DNA from: Catellatospora sp. KI3
GTDB taxonomy: Bacteria; Actinomycetota; Actinomycetes; Mycobacteriales; Micromonosporaceae
Assembly: GCF_029948125.1 (NCBI RefSeq)
Contig: NZ_JASAMB010000013.1
Location: 1-64,000 of the forward strand
Direction of reading: 5' to 3'
DNA: 64,000 bases
Shown here: positions 9,196-17,604 of the stretch, piece by piece
Numbering within the stretch: the stretch's first letter is position 1
How the letters are laid out: each line of letters starts with the position of its first letter
The notes under the pieces: generated by a model
What the model was told of the DNA's origin: nothing
Database searches by the model: none
The model's input: the letters and a program-made list of their open reading frames with translations, nothing else
Program-made: the position numbers and the translations under genes

Positions 9196-9605
9196 CACAA
9201 CTCCACCGAGTCAGGCGCCACCAGGTCGCAGCGCACCAACCCATGGCGCCACGGCAAGCCAACAGAAACGGTGCCCCAGCCCAACAGCATGACCGACGCA
9301 GACGGCGACCAGGCCCACCCGCCACCGGCAGCAGCCGCCAAGCAGGTCCCGTACCTGGCACGTTCCGAGCCCATGCACACGTTGCCAGGTGTTGACCTGC
9401 GAAAACGATGCCGACCGTGCGCGACGGCTGTTGGCCACCACAGCCCAACACCGGCGATCCCCACGGCGGCCGCTGCCGACACAACGGACGCACATCGCTC
9501 GCCCACACATGTTGGGCGATGTTGGCTGGCCCAGCCACGGCGACCACGGCCACCACATGCCCAACACACGCCTATAGGAGACAACCCGAGAAACCAGGAG
9601 CACCC
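9196..9605. promoter_or_regulatory. Divergent intergenic region with repeated GCCCAACA motifs
   Basis: This 410-bp gap separates two divergent genes and shows no convincing coding frame. GCCCAACA or its complement occurs at 9279-9286, 9443-9450, 9510-9517 and 9559-9566, with 7-of-8 matches at 9429-9436 and 9520-9527. At 9386-9399, CAGGT and ACCTG arms flank GTTG, a short dyad containing the same core. The last motif lies about 40 bp before the plus-strand start. A repressor operator array or a transfer/replication origin with iterons would both fit; the sequence alone does not decide. Confidence 0.5.
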
Positions 9606-10253
9606 ATGATCACCGCCGACACCGCCACACGCGGCCACACCGACCCCGGCCCAGCGCTCGCCATGTGGTGGCTCAACACCGACCTCACCATGCCCACGGC
9701 CTCAGGCCTAGCCACACGACTCACCCGCCAACTCGTCCTGACCTACACCAACCGCGACGACACCGTCGTCAGCCTCACCGGCGACCTCCACGCCACCGCA
9801 GCCACCCGGCTCGCCGGCCGCAACCTCATCGCCGTCAACGCACCCGGTGACCTGGCCACCATCGACCGCAACATCCCGCCAACACTCATCACCGCCCAAT
9901 GGCCACCAGCCCGACGCCAACCTGACGACACCATCCTGGCCGACCTCCTGCTCTCCTGCAGGCTGATCTCCGGAGCCAGGCCGGCCACGATCGCGGTCAT
10001 CACCCCGGTGGCAGAAAGCGCCGCCGCAACCGACCCTCAGCCGCAGTTGGCCGCTGTCCCCGGCCTCAGCCACCGCCTGGACGCCATCGCGCTCAGCAGA
10101 CCGGGCGAACCCGAACGCTTCCTCTTTCCCCTGACCATGCCCGAAGCCGCCGCACTCGTCGCCACACGCGGCGCACACGCCGACACACCGGCCGCCCGTA
10201 TCCGTGTCTTCAGCGTGGCGGGCCTGGCCGGTGCGGGAGGTCCCCAACGTTGA
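9606..10253 (+). CDS. Unknown 215-aa protein of the conjugative element
   Basis: ATG at 9606 follows CAGGAG by five bases; the frame is open further upstream but lacks another good start. The product is soluble with no signal sequence. The segment LVLTYTNRDDTVVSLTGDLHA...RLAGRNLIAV looks like the first strand and loop of a Rossmann-type SAM-binding fold (motif I region followed by an acidic residue), but catalytic motifs of methyltransferases are not visible, so at most it is a derived relative. It is divergent from the 256-aa gene and shares the GCCCAACA-rich upstream region, suggesting common control. Function unknown. Confidence 0.6.
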   Translation: MITADTATRGHTDPGPALAMWWLNTDLTMPTASGLATRLTRQLVLTYTNRDDTVVSLTGDLHATAATRLAGRNLIAVNAPGDLATIDRNIPPTLITAQWPPARRQPDDTILADLLLSCRLISGARPATIAVITPVAESAAATDPQPQLAAVPGLSHRLDAIALSRPGEPERFLFPLTMPEAAALVATRGAHADTPAARIRVFSVAGLAGAGGPQR

Positions 10254-10289
10254 CGTGCCAACGCCCACTCGCCGGCAGATGTCGAATAC

Positions 10290-10884
10290 CATCGATAGGT
10301 GGTGGCGTCTTGTTCGTCGGCCAGCGACTTAAGAGCCGCGCTGGCGCCGTCGCTGGATGAGGCCCTGGCTGGGCGGATGGGGAAGGTAACGATCCTGGAC
10401 GGCACGATCATCGCGACGTTCCGGGTCCGCTGGACCAGCGCACACAAGTTGTGGTGGGTGCACCGCAAGCGCACCTACGGCGTCAACCTGCAGGCGCTGT
10501 CCGGCGAGGCCGGAGACCTGCTGTGGATCTCCGACGAACTGCCGGGCTCGACCCATGACCTGACCGCCGCACGCCGACACGGGTGTGGTCGACGCCGCCG
10601 TCCGACACGGCTTGCAGTTCTGGGCGACCGCGGCTACCAGGGCGAGGCGCCCACCCTGATCACTCCGGTCCGGGCCGGCAAGGAAAGCCGCTGATCCCCG
10701 CGTCCGCCTACAACCGTCGCCACGCCGCAGTCCGGGCACCTGGCGAACGCGGCTTCGCCACGCTCAAGTGCTGGCAGATCCTCTCCCGCGTACGCTGCAC
10801 GGTCAGCAAGACCGGCACCATCGCGCGGGCCATCCTGGCTCTACAGCACGCGACATCGACGCCAATCAGGATGAAAGGACCTCA
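10290..10884 (+). pseudogene. Decayed IS5-type (DDE_Tnp_4) transposase remnant
   Basis: Three reading frames must be joined to follow the similarity. The first has LDGTIIATFRVRW and DELPGSTHDLTAAR (two acidic catalytic residues), then a shifted VVDAAVRHGLQ piece near 10585, then DRGYQGEAPTLI, and after about 10690 a further frame with NRRHAAVRAPGERGFATLKCWQIL (the E region). The N-terminal HTH is missing or truncated. This is a dead IS5-family transposase. Its 3' end (ATCAGGATGAAAGGACCTCA, 10866-10885) resembles IS5-type terminal sequence and coincides with the stop codon of the convergent ROCO gene. Confidence 0.75.
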
Positions 10885-13686
10885 CTTGGGCAAACCCCAG
10901 TTCGTTCCACTGCTGGTGTGGTCAGAGTGCGACGGGAGGCTGGGCAGCCCCGGATCGTACAGCGGGTAGTGGTCCTGGCAAATCCACAAGTACGATCCGC
11001 TCGGATCCTGGACCCTGCGAAGCCCGCCGAAATATTGATTCTTATCCAGATCGAACAGCAGTGCCCGCAGGCCACGTAAGGCGTGCCCTTCGGCAGGTGT
11101 GAGCTGGCTATCGCTTAAGGGAGCCTCCGATTCTGTAGCCGCGCCCGGATCACTCGGCAAGTAATGGACGACCTCTTCCATCAATTCAACCTTCGCCTTA
11201 ACGGCATCCATGTTCCAGTCCGAGGTGAAGGAAAAGAGTCCAGTGCTGGCCACGGTCGTTGCTATTTTCAATGACTTCGCGATGAATCGCAGGTATGGGG
11301 CGATGCCGATAACCCAGCCCTTCGGCAGCTCTATTTTGTAGAAGGTATCAAGCGGGTGCCAGCAATCACTGTGCTCACACCACAGTGTCAGCTCGTAGCT
11401 CAAGGTTGTCGAATATACGCGATTAAGTCCCGCTGTGGGCGTCAAGGTCATTAGCCGCGGGCAATCGGAAACCTCGGTTCCGATGGCTTTGATCACGCGC
11501 CGCATTGCATGAGCCATGTCGGCCACGTGGCCTTCAATCTTGGCAAGGCGTCTGGTCAACTTGGACAATTCCCTCACGAGGGAAGATTTAGGGGCAAATC
11601 CCGTCAAGAGCCCAGCTATATCGTGTTGCTCGAAACAGTACGGGCAACGTATGGATTGGTCGCCCATGTTGAGAAAGATTCCCAGTGCCTTTAGAGGAAA
11701 ATCGCCTTTGCACGGCCCATCTGTGGGACATGGGACCCTCAGCTCATACCCGAGTCCGGGCCAACGTAAGCAGATGACGTCCTCGATGCTGTCTCGGAGA
11801 ACGTTGAACATCAAGTCCGGCGAGGGCGCACGCACCTCCAGTTCAACTGTCGTTGATGTCGACTGCTCGATCAGAGCTTCCGAAGCGTAATCGGCGATCG
11901 GATGGCGTAAAAAGATTCCGTTGCGCCAATGCATATTGACGGAACTGCGGTGATGCCTCACGGTGAGCCAAGAGATAAGGCCGGGAGCGCTCTCGCTCAT
12001 CTTGCAAGTTATGCGCAATGCTCGGTGTCCGTCATGTGGGGCACCGCCTCGTTCCCACGGCAATAGCGGTTTTTCGTATGGAACGAGCTGCGCCACAAGG
12101 CTTCGATCAGTATCTGGGAGTCGATAGCATACTTCGAACTTCTCCATTAGGCGTAGGAAGTACGGGTGATAGCTCTCGGCGTAGCCGCTCCGGTCCCCCG
12201 TGCTCCAAAGTTCGTATAACCTGGCGTGGTCGAGAACTCCGAGGTTGTCGCGAGTAAGCGTGTCCTCCAGAATTTTGCCGATCGCTTTGGTAAGCCATTC
12301 AGGATTGAGTACCACAACGTCGCGGAGGCCCTCGTCCGACGAGTAATGAACGATCTGCCCAAGGTCGTGAAGCCATTCTGCAACGGTTCGTGCCTCCCCC
12401 GGGTCAAGTACTGAGTTCTGAGTGCAGATACCGACAAAACGCTCGAACGAGATCTGAGGATCTGTGGCAGCAAGCCCTAGGATTTGATCGCGTATGGACC
12501 CCCATCTCGAGCTGACTTTCTGGCCCACCTGAGGTAACGCTGATGCGCTTTCAGCTATAAGGGCTCGAAGGTCACTGATGCCGGTTCCCGTTTTGCTGTC
12601 AATCTCAGCTCGCCTGAGGTTTAGGTCGCTGAAGGCGACTTGGAGGCTTGCAAAATCTATCTCTGCTCGCCTGGTATCGCAGTGAGTAGATACTACGATA
12701 ATTGTGGCCCCTGCGCCGACACGCAGTCGAATGCGCCTAATCCATGACTCGACCGCGTCCTGTTCGACGCCTTCACGGGGATTCCACGCTAGTACGAAAA
12801 GGGAGCGTTGGCCGAAAAAGAACTGGTGAGTGATGCGGTATACTTCTTGTCCGCCGAAATCCCATGTATGCAAGGTCAGTCTATTGCCCGTACCGGCGTG
12901 TTTAACCTCGAAGGTGTCGATCTCTATGCCGTGAGTAGTCTCTCGGTTTTCGACAAATGGTTCCCCTCGTAAAGCGGCCAAAAGAGAGGACTTTCCGACA
13001 TTTCCTTCTCCGACAATCTGGAGCTTCGCCTCGAAGGTCTCAACGGCGTCGTCAAGGGCGGCAACATAATGTGCCAACGCCTTCTGCCCGCGTGCCACGA
13101 GCTGCGGTATGGGGTCAGGCAAAGGGTTACTTTCGAGCCTTACTAGCTTTGAGGACGCTAGTAGAACGGCGGCTCGACTCGGTAGGTGACTAATGAAATT
13201 ATGCCGGAGGTCGATGGTATGTAACTGCCGCATCGATCCAAGTTCGAGCGGGATGTTCCGCAATCGGTTATCCTGAAGATCCAATTCTTGAAGAAAGTCG
13301 AGGCTAAACAGCTCGGAGGGTAAATCAGAAATTAAGTTTTCTGCCAAGATAAGCACTTTGAGGTTCTTTAGCATGCCGATTTCTGTGGGAAGGCTTGTGA
13401 GCCTATTGCCCGATAGATCGAGATATTCGAGATGGGTTAGCCGGCCGATCTCGGAGGAGAGATCGCAGAGCTCGTTGAAGCTCAGGTCCAAGCTTGTGAC
13501 GCGCGAACCGTCGCTCGCTAAGCTCCCGATCCCTAACGGCAGCTGCAACAGCTGGCGTGATTGAAGGCCGAGACTGCCGCCACGGATCATGCTGCGAAGC
13601 GCGTCGACGGTGAGAAGCCCATCGGAATTTTCCGTCACGAGGTCCGATGCTAGTTCAGACTTCGGGCGCTGCTTTCGGCCTGTCAT
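10882..13686 (-). CDS. Bacterial ROCO protein (LRR-Roc-COR GTPase)
   Basis: A 934-aa multidomain GTPase. Residues ~60-195 hold about six leucine-rich repeats (LEYLDLSGNRLTSLP, LQELDLQDNRLRNIP and similar). The Roc GTPase follows: G1 GEGNVGKSS at 226-234, G3 WDFGGQE at 275-281, G4-like STHCD at 333-337 and G5-like SKTGTG at 364-369. Residues ~400-650 fit COR, including FVGICTQNSVLD and VVVLNPEWLTKAI. A Cys cluster follows (C653, C659, CPYC at 681-684), a possible zinc site, then an unrecognised C-terminal region of ~240 aa. Codon and base composition are visibly less GC-rich than the neighbouring genes, indicating horizontal transfer. It lies alone between IS remnants, so it is cargo. Partner and role are unknown; bacterial ROCO proteins dimerise through COR and cycle with GTP. 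Confidence 0.9.
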   Translation of the reverse strand: MTGRKQRPKSELASDLVTENSDGLLTVDALRSMIRGGSLGLQSRQLLQLPLGIGSLASDGSRVTSLDLSFNELCDLSSEIGRLTHLEYLDLSGNRLTSLPTEIGMLKNLKVLILAENLISDLPSELFSLDFLQELDLQDNRLRNIPLELGSMRQLHTIDLRHNFISHLPSRAAVLLASSKLVRLESNPLPDPIPQLVARGQKALAHYVAALDDAVETFEAKLQIVGEGNVGKSSLLAALRGEPFVENRETTHGIEIDTFEVKHAGTGNRLTLHTWDFGGQEVYRITHQFFFGQRSLFVLAWNPREGVEQDAVESWIRRIRLRVGAGATIIVVSTHCDTRRAEIDFASLQVAFSDLNLRRAEIDSKTGTGISDLRALIAESASALPQVGQKVSSRWGSIRDQILGLAATDPQISFERFVGICTQNSVLDPGEARTVAEWLHDLGQIVHYSSDEGLRDVVVLNPEWLTKAIGKILEDTLTRDNLGVLDHARLYELWSTGDRSGYAESYHPYFLRLMEKFEVCYRLPDTDRSLVAQLVPYEKPLLPWERGGAPHDGHRALRITCKMSESAPGLISWLTVRHHRSSVNMHWRNGIFLRHPIADYASEALIEQSTSTTVELEVRAPSPDLMFNVLRDSIEDVICLRWPGLGYELRVPCPTDGPCKGDFPLKALGIFLNMGDQSIRCPYCFEQHDIAGLLTGFAPKSSLVRELSKLTRRLAKIEGHVADMAHAMRRVIKAIGTEVSDCPRLMTLTPTAGLNRVYSTTLSYELTLWCEHSDCWHPLDTFYKIELPKGWVIGIAPYLRFIAKSLKIATTVASTGLFSFTSDWNMDAVKAKVELMEEVVHYLPSDPGAATESEAPLSDSQLTPAEGHALRGLRALLFDLDKNQYFGGLRRVQDPSGSYLWICQDHYPLYDPGLPSLPSHSDHTSSGTNWGLPK

Positions 13687-13784
13687 ATTTCGGCCACGTT
13701 CGGAGGCTAATTAATACGGCACTGCTGGTTCCTCTGAGCTGTGAGGATGCCTGAGGGCGGCCACCGTCTGATCATTGGACGTTG

Positions 13785-14543
13785 CTAATACGGCAGCGGC
13801 ACATGGTGGCCATGCGCAGGTCGAAGGCTCGGAGCGTCGGGTTCCTTGGCGTCGTCCATAAGGAGCTCCAGCCTTTCCAACGCCTGACCGAGCCATGTCG
13901 CGGCCTGCGGGTCGCCACTCGCGAGGAAGGCAGTCTCGAGAATTCGGGCCGGGACCCCGGAGTGCAGCCAAGCCCGGGACTCCCGGCGCAGGGTGTCTTC
14001 CTGCCAATAGGTCCACGCCAGCTCGTCCATGAACTCGGCCAAATGCATGGCCGCCGGCTCACCCGTGTCTTCGGCCCAGATCGCCAGGTAGGGGGCGATG
14101 CTGTGGTCGTTCGCCGCAGCACCCTCAAGAATCTCAGCCGCCCGCAAGATCGGTTCGCGTTCTGACAGGGTCCGCCGCCACAGGGTGATCATGTACTCTT
14201 CGACGGCCTTGACCTCATCCGCCGGCCAGCACGTCCCGTAGTGCCGGACGTTGCTCATGGTCTTGACGAACAAGTACCCGTGGGTCAGCTCGCCGGTGGC
14301 AAACAGCTCAAGGATGCGCGGCAGGAAGTGCCGGAAATCCGCCTCGTCGCCCCAGGTAGACATCGCCTTACGGCTGAACAGTTCAAGGTCGCTCGCGGCT
14401 AGTTCACGCAGACGCTTGCGCTGTAGGACCATCGCCTCGTCTTCGCCTACGCAGTGCGTGCAGTAGTCGATCCGCTGTGCGAGCGGGTGCCGCCCGAAGA
14501 CGGCATAGAGCTCCTCGATCGCGGCTGCCAGGTCGGGTTGCAC
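13785..14543 (-). CDS. Unknown passenger protein of the IS701-type element
   Basis: A 252-aa soluble, mostly helical protein (FRHFLPRILELFATGELTHGYLFVKTM, EEYMITLWRRTL, MHLAEFMDELAWTYWQED). CTHCVG near residue 28 could bind metal. No family is named with confidence. It is transcribed away from the transposase and lies wholly inside the element except for its stop: the final Tyr codon uses one base of the duplicated target and the TAG stop lies in it. Because a YTAR target read from the element end gives TAY then TAR, insertion always supplies this frame with a stop. ATG at 14543 has no strong ribosome binding site. Whether it aids transposition or the host is unknown. Confidence 0.65.
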   Translation of the reverse strand: MQPDLAAAIEELYAVFGRHPLAQRIDYCTHCVGEDEAMVLQRKRLRELAASDLELFSRKAMSTWGDEADFRHFLPRILELFATGELTHGYLFVKTMSNVRHYGTCWPADEVKAVEEYMITLWRRTLSEREPILRAAEILEGAAANDHSIAPYLAIWAEDTGEPAAMHLAEFMDELAWTYWQEDTLRRESRAWLHSGVPARILETAFLASGDPQAATWLGQALERLELLMDDAKEPDAPSLRPAHGHHVPLPY

Positions 14544-16095
14544 GACGGCGATGCTATGCGAGGCAACCCGCCGCCTCTACCCAGTTCCCCGGCGTCAGGC
14601 CTTGCCGAGGCTCGGTAATGAGGGATGAGGTGCTGCGGACTTCGGGTTGATACGGCCGACAAGTAACTGATGCGGTCTGACCTGCGCTGATCTGGGTCGC
14701 AGGGGCTGCAGGGCCGATGAGCGCAGGGCGGCCACCGCGAGATCATCGTCTGTTGTGGACAAACCGAATAACGTCGTGGTGGCCGTTGGCCCAAGCGTAG
14801 ACGCCACCGTATGGTGGCAGGTGTTCGAGGGTGTACTGGCTCGGATCGGCGCCCGGTTCGCCCGCGCCGAGCCCCGGCGCACAGTGCGTGAGCTGCTGCT
14901 GGGGCTGCTGGCTCCGATCGAGCGCAAGAACGGCTGGTGGCTGGCCGAGCAGGCCGGTCACGCCAGCCCCGACCGGATGCAGCGGCTGCTGCGCACTGCG
15001 GTCTGGGACACCGACGCCGTCGCCGGCGACCTGCGCGACTTCGTGTTCGAACACCTCGGCCACCGCGACGGGATCCTCGTGGCCGACGAGACCGGATACC
15101 TTAAGAAAGGCAACCACTCGGTCGGGGTCCAGCGCCAGTACTCCGGCACCGCCGGTCGGGTGGAGAACTCCCAGATCGGGGTGTTCCTGGCCTACGTGTC
15201 CCCGCGCGGGCGGACGCTGATCGACCGCAGGCTGTACCTGCCCAGCGCCTGGTCCGACGACGAACGCCGCTGCGCCGCGGCCGGCGTCCCCGACGAGGTG
15301 CTGTTTTCGACCAAGCCCGAGCTGGCCATGGCCATGATCGACGCCGCTGTCGCTGCCGGGGTCCCCGCCCGGTGGTTCATCGCTGATGAGGCCTACGGCC
15401 GGGACCCGGTCCTACGCGCCGGGCTGCGCGAACGCGGCATCGCCCACGTCCTGGCCGTGGCCTGCAACACCAACGTCAACACCACCCCGGTCCAGCGTGA
15501 ACGCGTCGACCGCGTCGCCGCGCTGCTGCCCGAGCAGGCGTGGCAGACCCGCTCGGCCGGTCCCGGCTCCAAGGGCCACCGCTTCTACGACTGGGCCTGG
15601 GTCACCGTCCTCGACGAGGGCGACGGCTGCCACAGCCTGCTCGTGCGCCGCGGCGGTGACGGACAGCTGGCCTATTACCTCTGCTGGAGCGCGGTCCCCG
15701 TGCCGCTGCTGCGCCTGGTCACCGTCGCCGGGAGCAGGTGGTCTGTCGAGGAGGCGTTCCAGACTGCGAAGGGGCAGGTCGGGCTCGACCAGTACCAGTG
15801 CCGCGGCTGGACCGCCTGGCACCGGTTCACGCTCCTGGCGATGATCGCCCTGGCGGTGCTGACCGTCGTCGCCATCGCCGAAGGGGCAGCTTCCAGCAGC
15901 GACGGACTGATCGATCTGACCCTCGCCGAGACCAGGCGGCTGATCAACACCGCCGTCCACACGACCGCGCCCGCGGACCTGGCGATGGCATGGTCACGGT
16001 GGCGACGACGGCACCAAGCCGTCGCCAAGCGCAGCCACTACAAGCGCCGCCACGAGCCTGCTACCAGCGCATAAGCGCTAAATGCCGCTGCCGTA
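13789..16095 (+). mobile_element. IS701-type element with passenger gene, flanked by CTAA duplications
   Basis: TACGGCAGCGGCA at 13789-13801 and its exact complement at 16083-16095 form 13-bp terminal inverted repeats. CTAA directly flanks both ends (13785-13788 and 16096-16099), the 4-bp YTAR-type target duplication known for IS701 insertions. Inside are an IS701 transposase on plus and a 252-aa gene on minus, divergent. At about 2.3 kb it is longer than a one-gene IS701 element. Intact ends, duplication and transposase suggest a recent insertion. Confidence 0.85.
14755..16074 (+). CDS. IS701 family transposase
   Basis: A 439-aa DDE transposase, full length for the family. The N-terminal region contains RELLLGLLAPIERKNGWWLAEQAG, a hallmark of IS701/DDE_5 transposases. 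Catalytic acids are seen in LVADETGYLKKG, FIADEAYGRDP and the late WSVEEAFQTAKGQVGLDQYQ segment. The C-terminal tail is basic. The reading frame is intact, and the gene ends nine bases before the right terminal repeat. ATG at 14755 is the first start in frame after the divergent spacer. Confidence in family and integrity is high; activity is inferred. Confidence 0.9.
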   Translation: MDKPNNVVVAVGPSVDATVWWQVFEGVLARIGARFARAEPRRTVRELLLGLLAPIERKNGWWLAEQAGHASPDRMQRLLRTAVWDTDAVAGDLRDFVFEHLGHRDGILVADETGYLKKGNHSVGVQRQYSGTAGRVENSQIGVFLAYVSPRGRTLIDRRLYLPSAWSDDERRCAAAGVPDEVLFSTKPELAMAMIDAAVAAGVPARWFIADEAYGRDPVLRAGLRERGIAHVLAVACNTNVNTTPVQRERVDRVAALLPEQAWQTRSAGPGSKGHRFYDWAWVTVLDEGDGCHSLLVRRGGDGQLAYYLCWSAVPVPLLRLVTVAGSRWSVEEAFQTAKGQVGLDQYQCRGWTAWHRFTLLAMIALAVLTVVAIAEGAASSSDGLIDLTLAETRRLINTAVHTTAPADLAMAWSRWRRRHQAVAKRSHYKRRHEPATSA

Positions 16096-16157
16096 CTAAG
16101 AGCGTTATTCAGGAGGCATCCGTCAATGGCATCCGGCTGGGCGGCCTCGTGAAGTGA

Positions 16158-16700
16158 TCAGCGGCGGGTTGGTCCCCACCAGGGCAGGATCGGCGGGAGG
16201 TCGGCCAGCGGCCGGGACGGGCGCTTGGGCTCGGGTGACTCGCCGTCGTCGCCGTCCCAGCCGCGGCCGTACTGGTCGGGCATGTCGCCCCAGCCCCAGT
16301 AGGCCGTGGGCGTATCGGGCTTGAACCCTGCCGTGTCGAGGGGGTCGATCTTCTGCTCGCCGACGGTGCACAGGTGTGCCCAGTCGTCGCCGAAGTCGAA
16401 GACGTAGGCGAACTGCTCGCCCAGCGCCAGCCGGTTCAGCTTCGTGGCTGGGCTGTCGATGCTGCCGTCAGGGGCGTCGCCGTCCCACTGATCCAGGTCG
16501 GTGACGCCGGTGCCGTCGGCCAGAGTGAACATGTGCATGTGGGCCAGGTCCCAGCGCGCGAACGCGGCGTCGATGGCCTGGGCCAGCTGCGCGAACGTGT
16601 GCGACGGCGCGGCGGCGAAGACCCGCCCGGGCCGGGGCCAGAAGTCATCGCCGCGGCCTGACACCAGCTCTACCCGCACCGACAACCACGTGCGCGCCAT
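16158..16700 (-). CDS. pRiA4b ORF-3-like protein (IS1096 passenger TnpR-type)
   Basis: A 180-aa protein of the plasmid pRiA4b ORF-3-like family, which databases also label IS1096 passenger TnpR. The family signature is visible: LSVRVELV at the start, HTFAQLAQAIDAAFARWDLAHMHMFTL, then FAYVFDFGDDWAHLCTV and a Pro/Trp-rich tail. Function is unknown; a role accompanying transposition is only suggested by repeated association with IS elements. ATG at 16700 follows AGGTGGG; an upstream in-frame ATG would add 15 or more residues outside the family. It lies inside the IS5-type element, divergent from the transposase, whose start is 118 bp away. Confidence 0.8.
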   Translation of the reverse strand: MARTWLSVRVELVSGRGDDFWPRPGRVFAAAPSHTFAQLAQAIDAAFARWDLAHMHMFTLADGTGVTDLDQWDGDAPDGSIDSPATKLNRLALGEQFAYVFDFGDDWAHLCTVGEQKIDPLDTAGFKPDTPTAYWGWGDMPDQYGRGWDGDDGESPEPKRPSRPLADLPPILPWWGPTRR

Positions 16701-16818
16701 CAGCCCACCTCTCATGTGGTCCCGATTGTCGTCCGTGGACACGGCGACCTGGCCGCCGGTAGCCACCGGAACTGTGAACACTCCAGCAGCCGGCACCCGG
16801 CCGGAACGGATCGAGACT

Positions 16819-17604
16819 ATGACCGGCCTGACCCGCGATCAAGTCGATGACCTCGTCGAACGCGTCACCGGGCACGGCCTGTGGCCGCTGCGCCGCCGCC
16901 GTGCACTCGACCCGCGCCGGGCGGTGGTCGCGGTGCTGCTGTACCTGCGGCACAACCTGTCCCAGCCGCTGCTGGCCGAGCTGTTCGGCTGTTCCCAGCC
17001 GACCATCTCACGCCTGGTCACCCTGCTCCTGCCGGTCCTGACCGAGGTCCTGGCCGCCGTCACGCAGGCCACCGCCGGACGTGAGCTGCGCTCGACCGTG
17101 CGCGTCGACGGGTTCCTCGTCCCGATCGGCGACCGACGCAAGGACACCTACACCTCGGGCATGTATTCCGGAAAGCGTCACCGCTGCGGGTTCAACGTGC
17201 AGGTAGTCGCGTCCTGGCACGGCCGCCTGGTCATGACCGGCCGACCCCAGCCCGGCGCCATGCACGACGCCCGAGCCTTCCGCGAGTCCGGCCTGGCCGA
17301 CGTCTTCACCGGCCGGATGCACGCCGACGGCGGACCCGGCGGGTTCGCCGACACCGCCTACACCGGCACCGGACTCATGGTCCCCAAACGCCGAACCGGC
17401 CCCGACCAGCCGTTCAGCGAACACCTCCGGGCGTTCAACAAGACGATCGCGTCCCGCCGCGCCTGCGTGGAACGGGTCATCGCCCACCTGCGGAACTGGA
17501 AGATCCTCGCCACCGGCTACCGGCGGCTGCTGACCAACTTCGCGGTCACCCTGGCCTCCGTCACGGCACTGGAGATCTACCGGACATCGACAAGCGCCTC
17601 ATGA
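16819..17604 (+). CDS. IS5 family transposase (DDE_Tnp_4)
   Basis: A 261-aa transposase. An N-terminal HTH_Tnp_4-type helix-turn-helix (LSQPLLAELFGCSQPTISRLV) precedes the DDE domain: VDGFLVPIG (first D), QPGAMHDARAF (second D), FADTAYTGTGLMVPKR and ACVERVIAHLRNWKIL (E). Length and motifs agree with intact IS5-group enzymes. ATG at 16819 gives the HTH a normal N-terminus; a longer open frame upstream would run into the divergent passenger gene. The stop lies 13 bases inside the right terminal repeat end. The frame has no disruption. Confidence 0.88.
   Translation: MTGLTRDQVDDLVERVTGHGLWPLRRRRALDPRRAVVAVLLYLRHNLSQPLLAELFGCSQPTISRLVTLLLPVLTEVLAAVTQATAGRELRSTVRVDGFLVPIGDRRKDTYTSGMYSGKRHRCGFNVQVVASWHGRLVMTGRPQPGAMHDARAFRESGLADVFTGRMHADGGPGGFADTAYTGTGLMVPKRRTGPDQPFSEHLRAFNKTIASRRACVERVIAHLRNWKILATGYRRLLTNFAVTLASVTALEIYRTSTSAS

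Noticed and set aside
13754-14747. Short similarity between AGGGCGGCCACCG stretches at 13754 and 14724, outside and inside the IS701-type element
   Set aside because: Similarity fades after about 25 bases and is not at a terminal repeat, so it does not define an element end; possibly chance or an old rearrangement.
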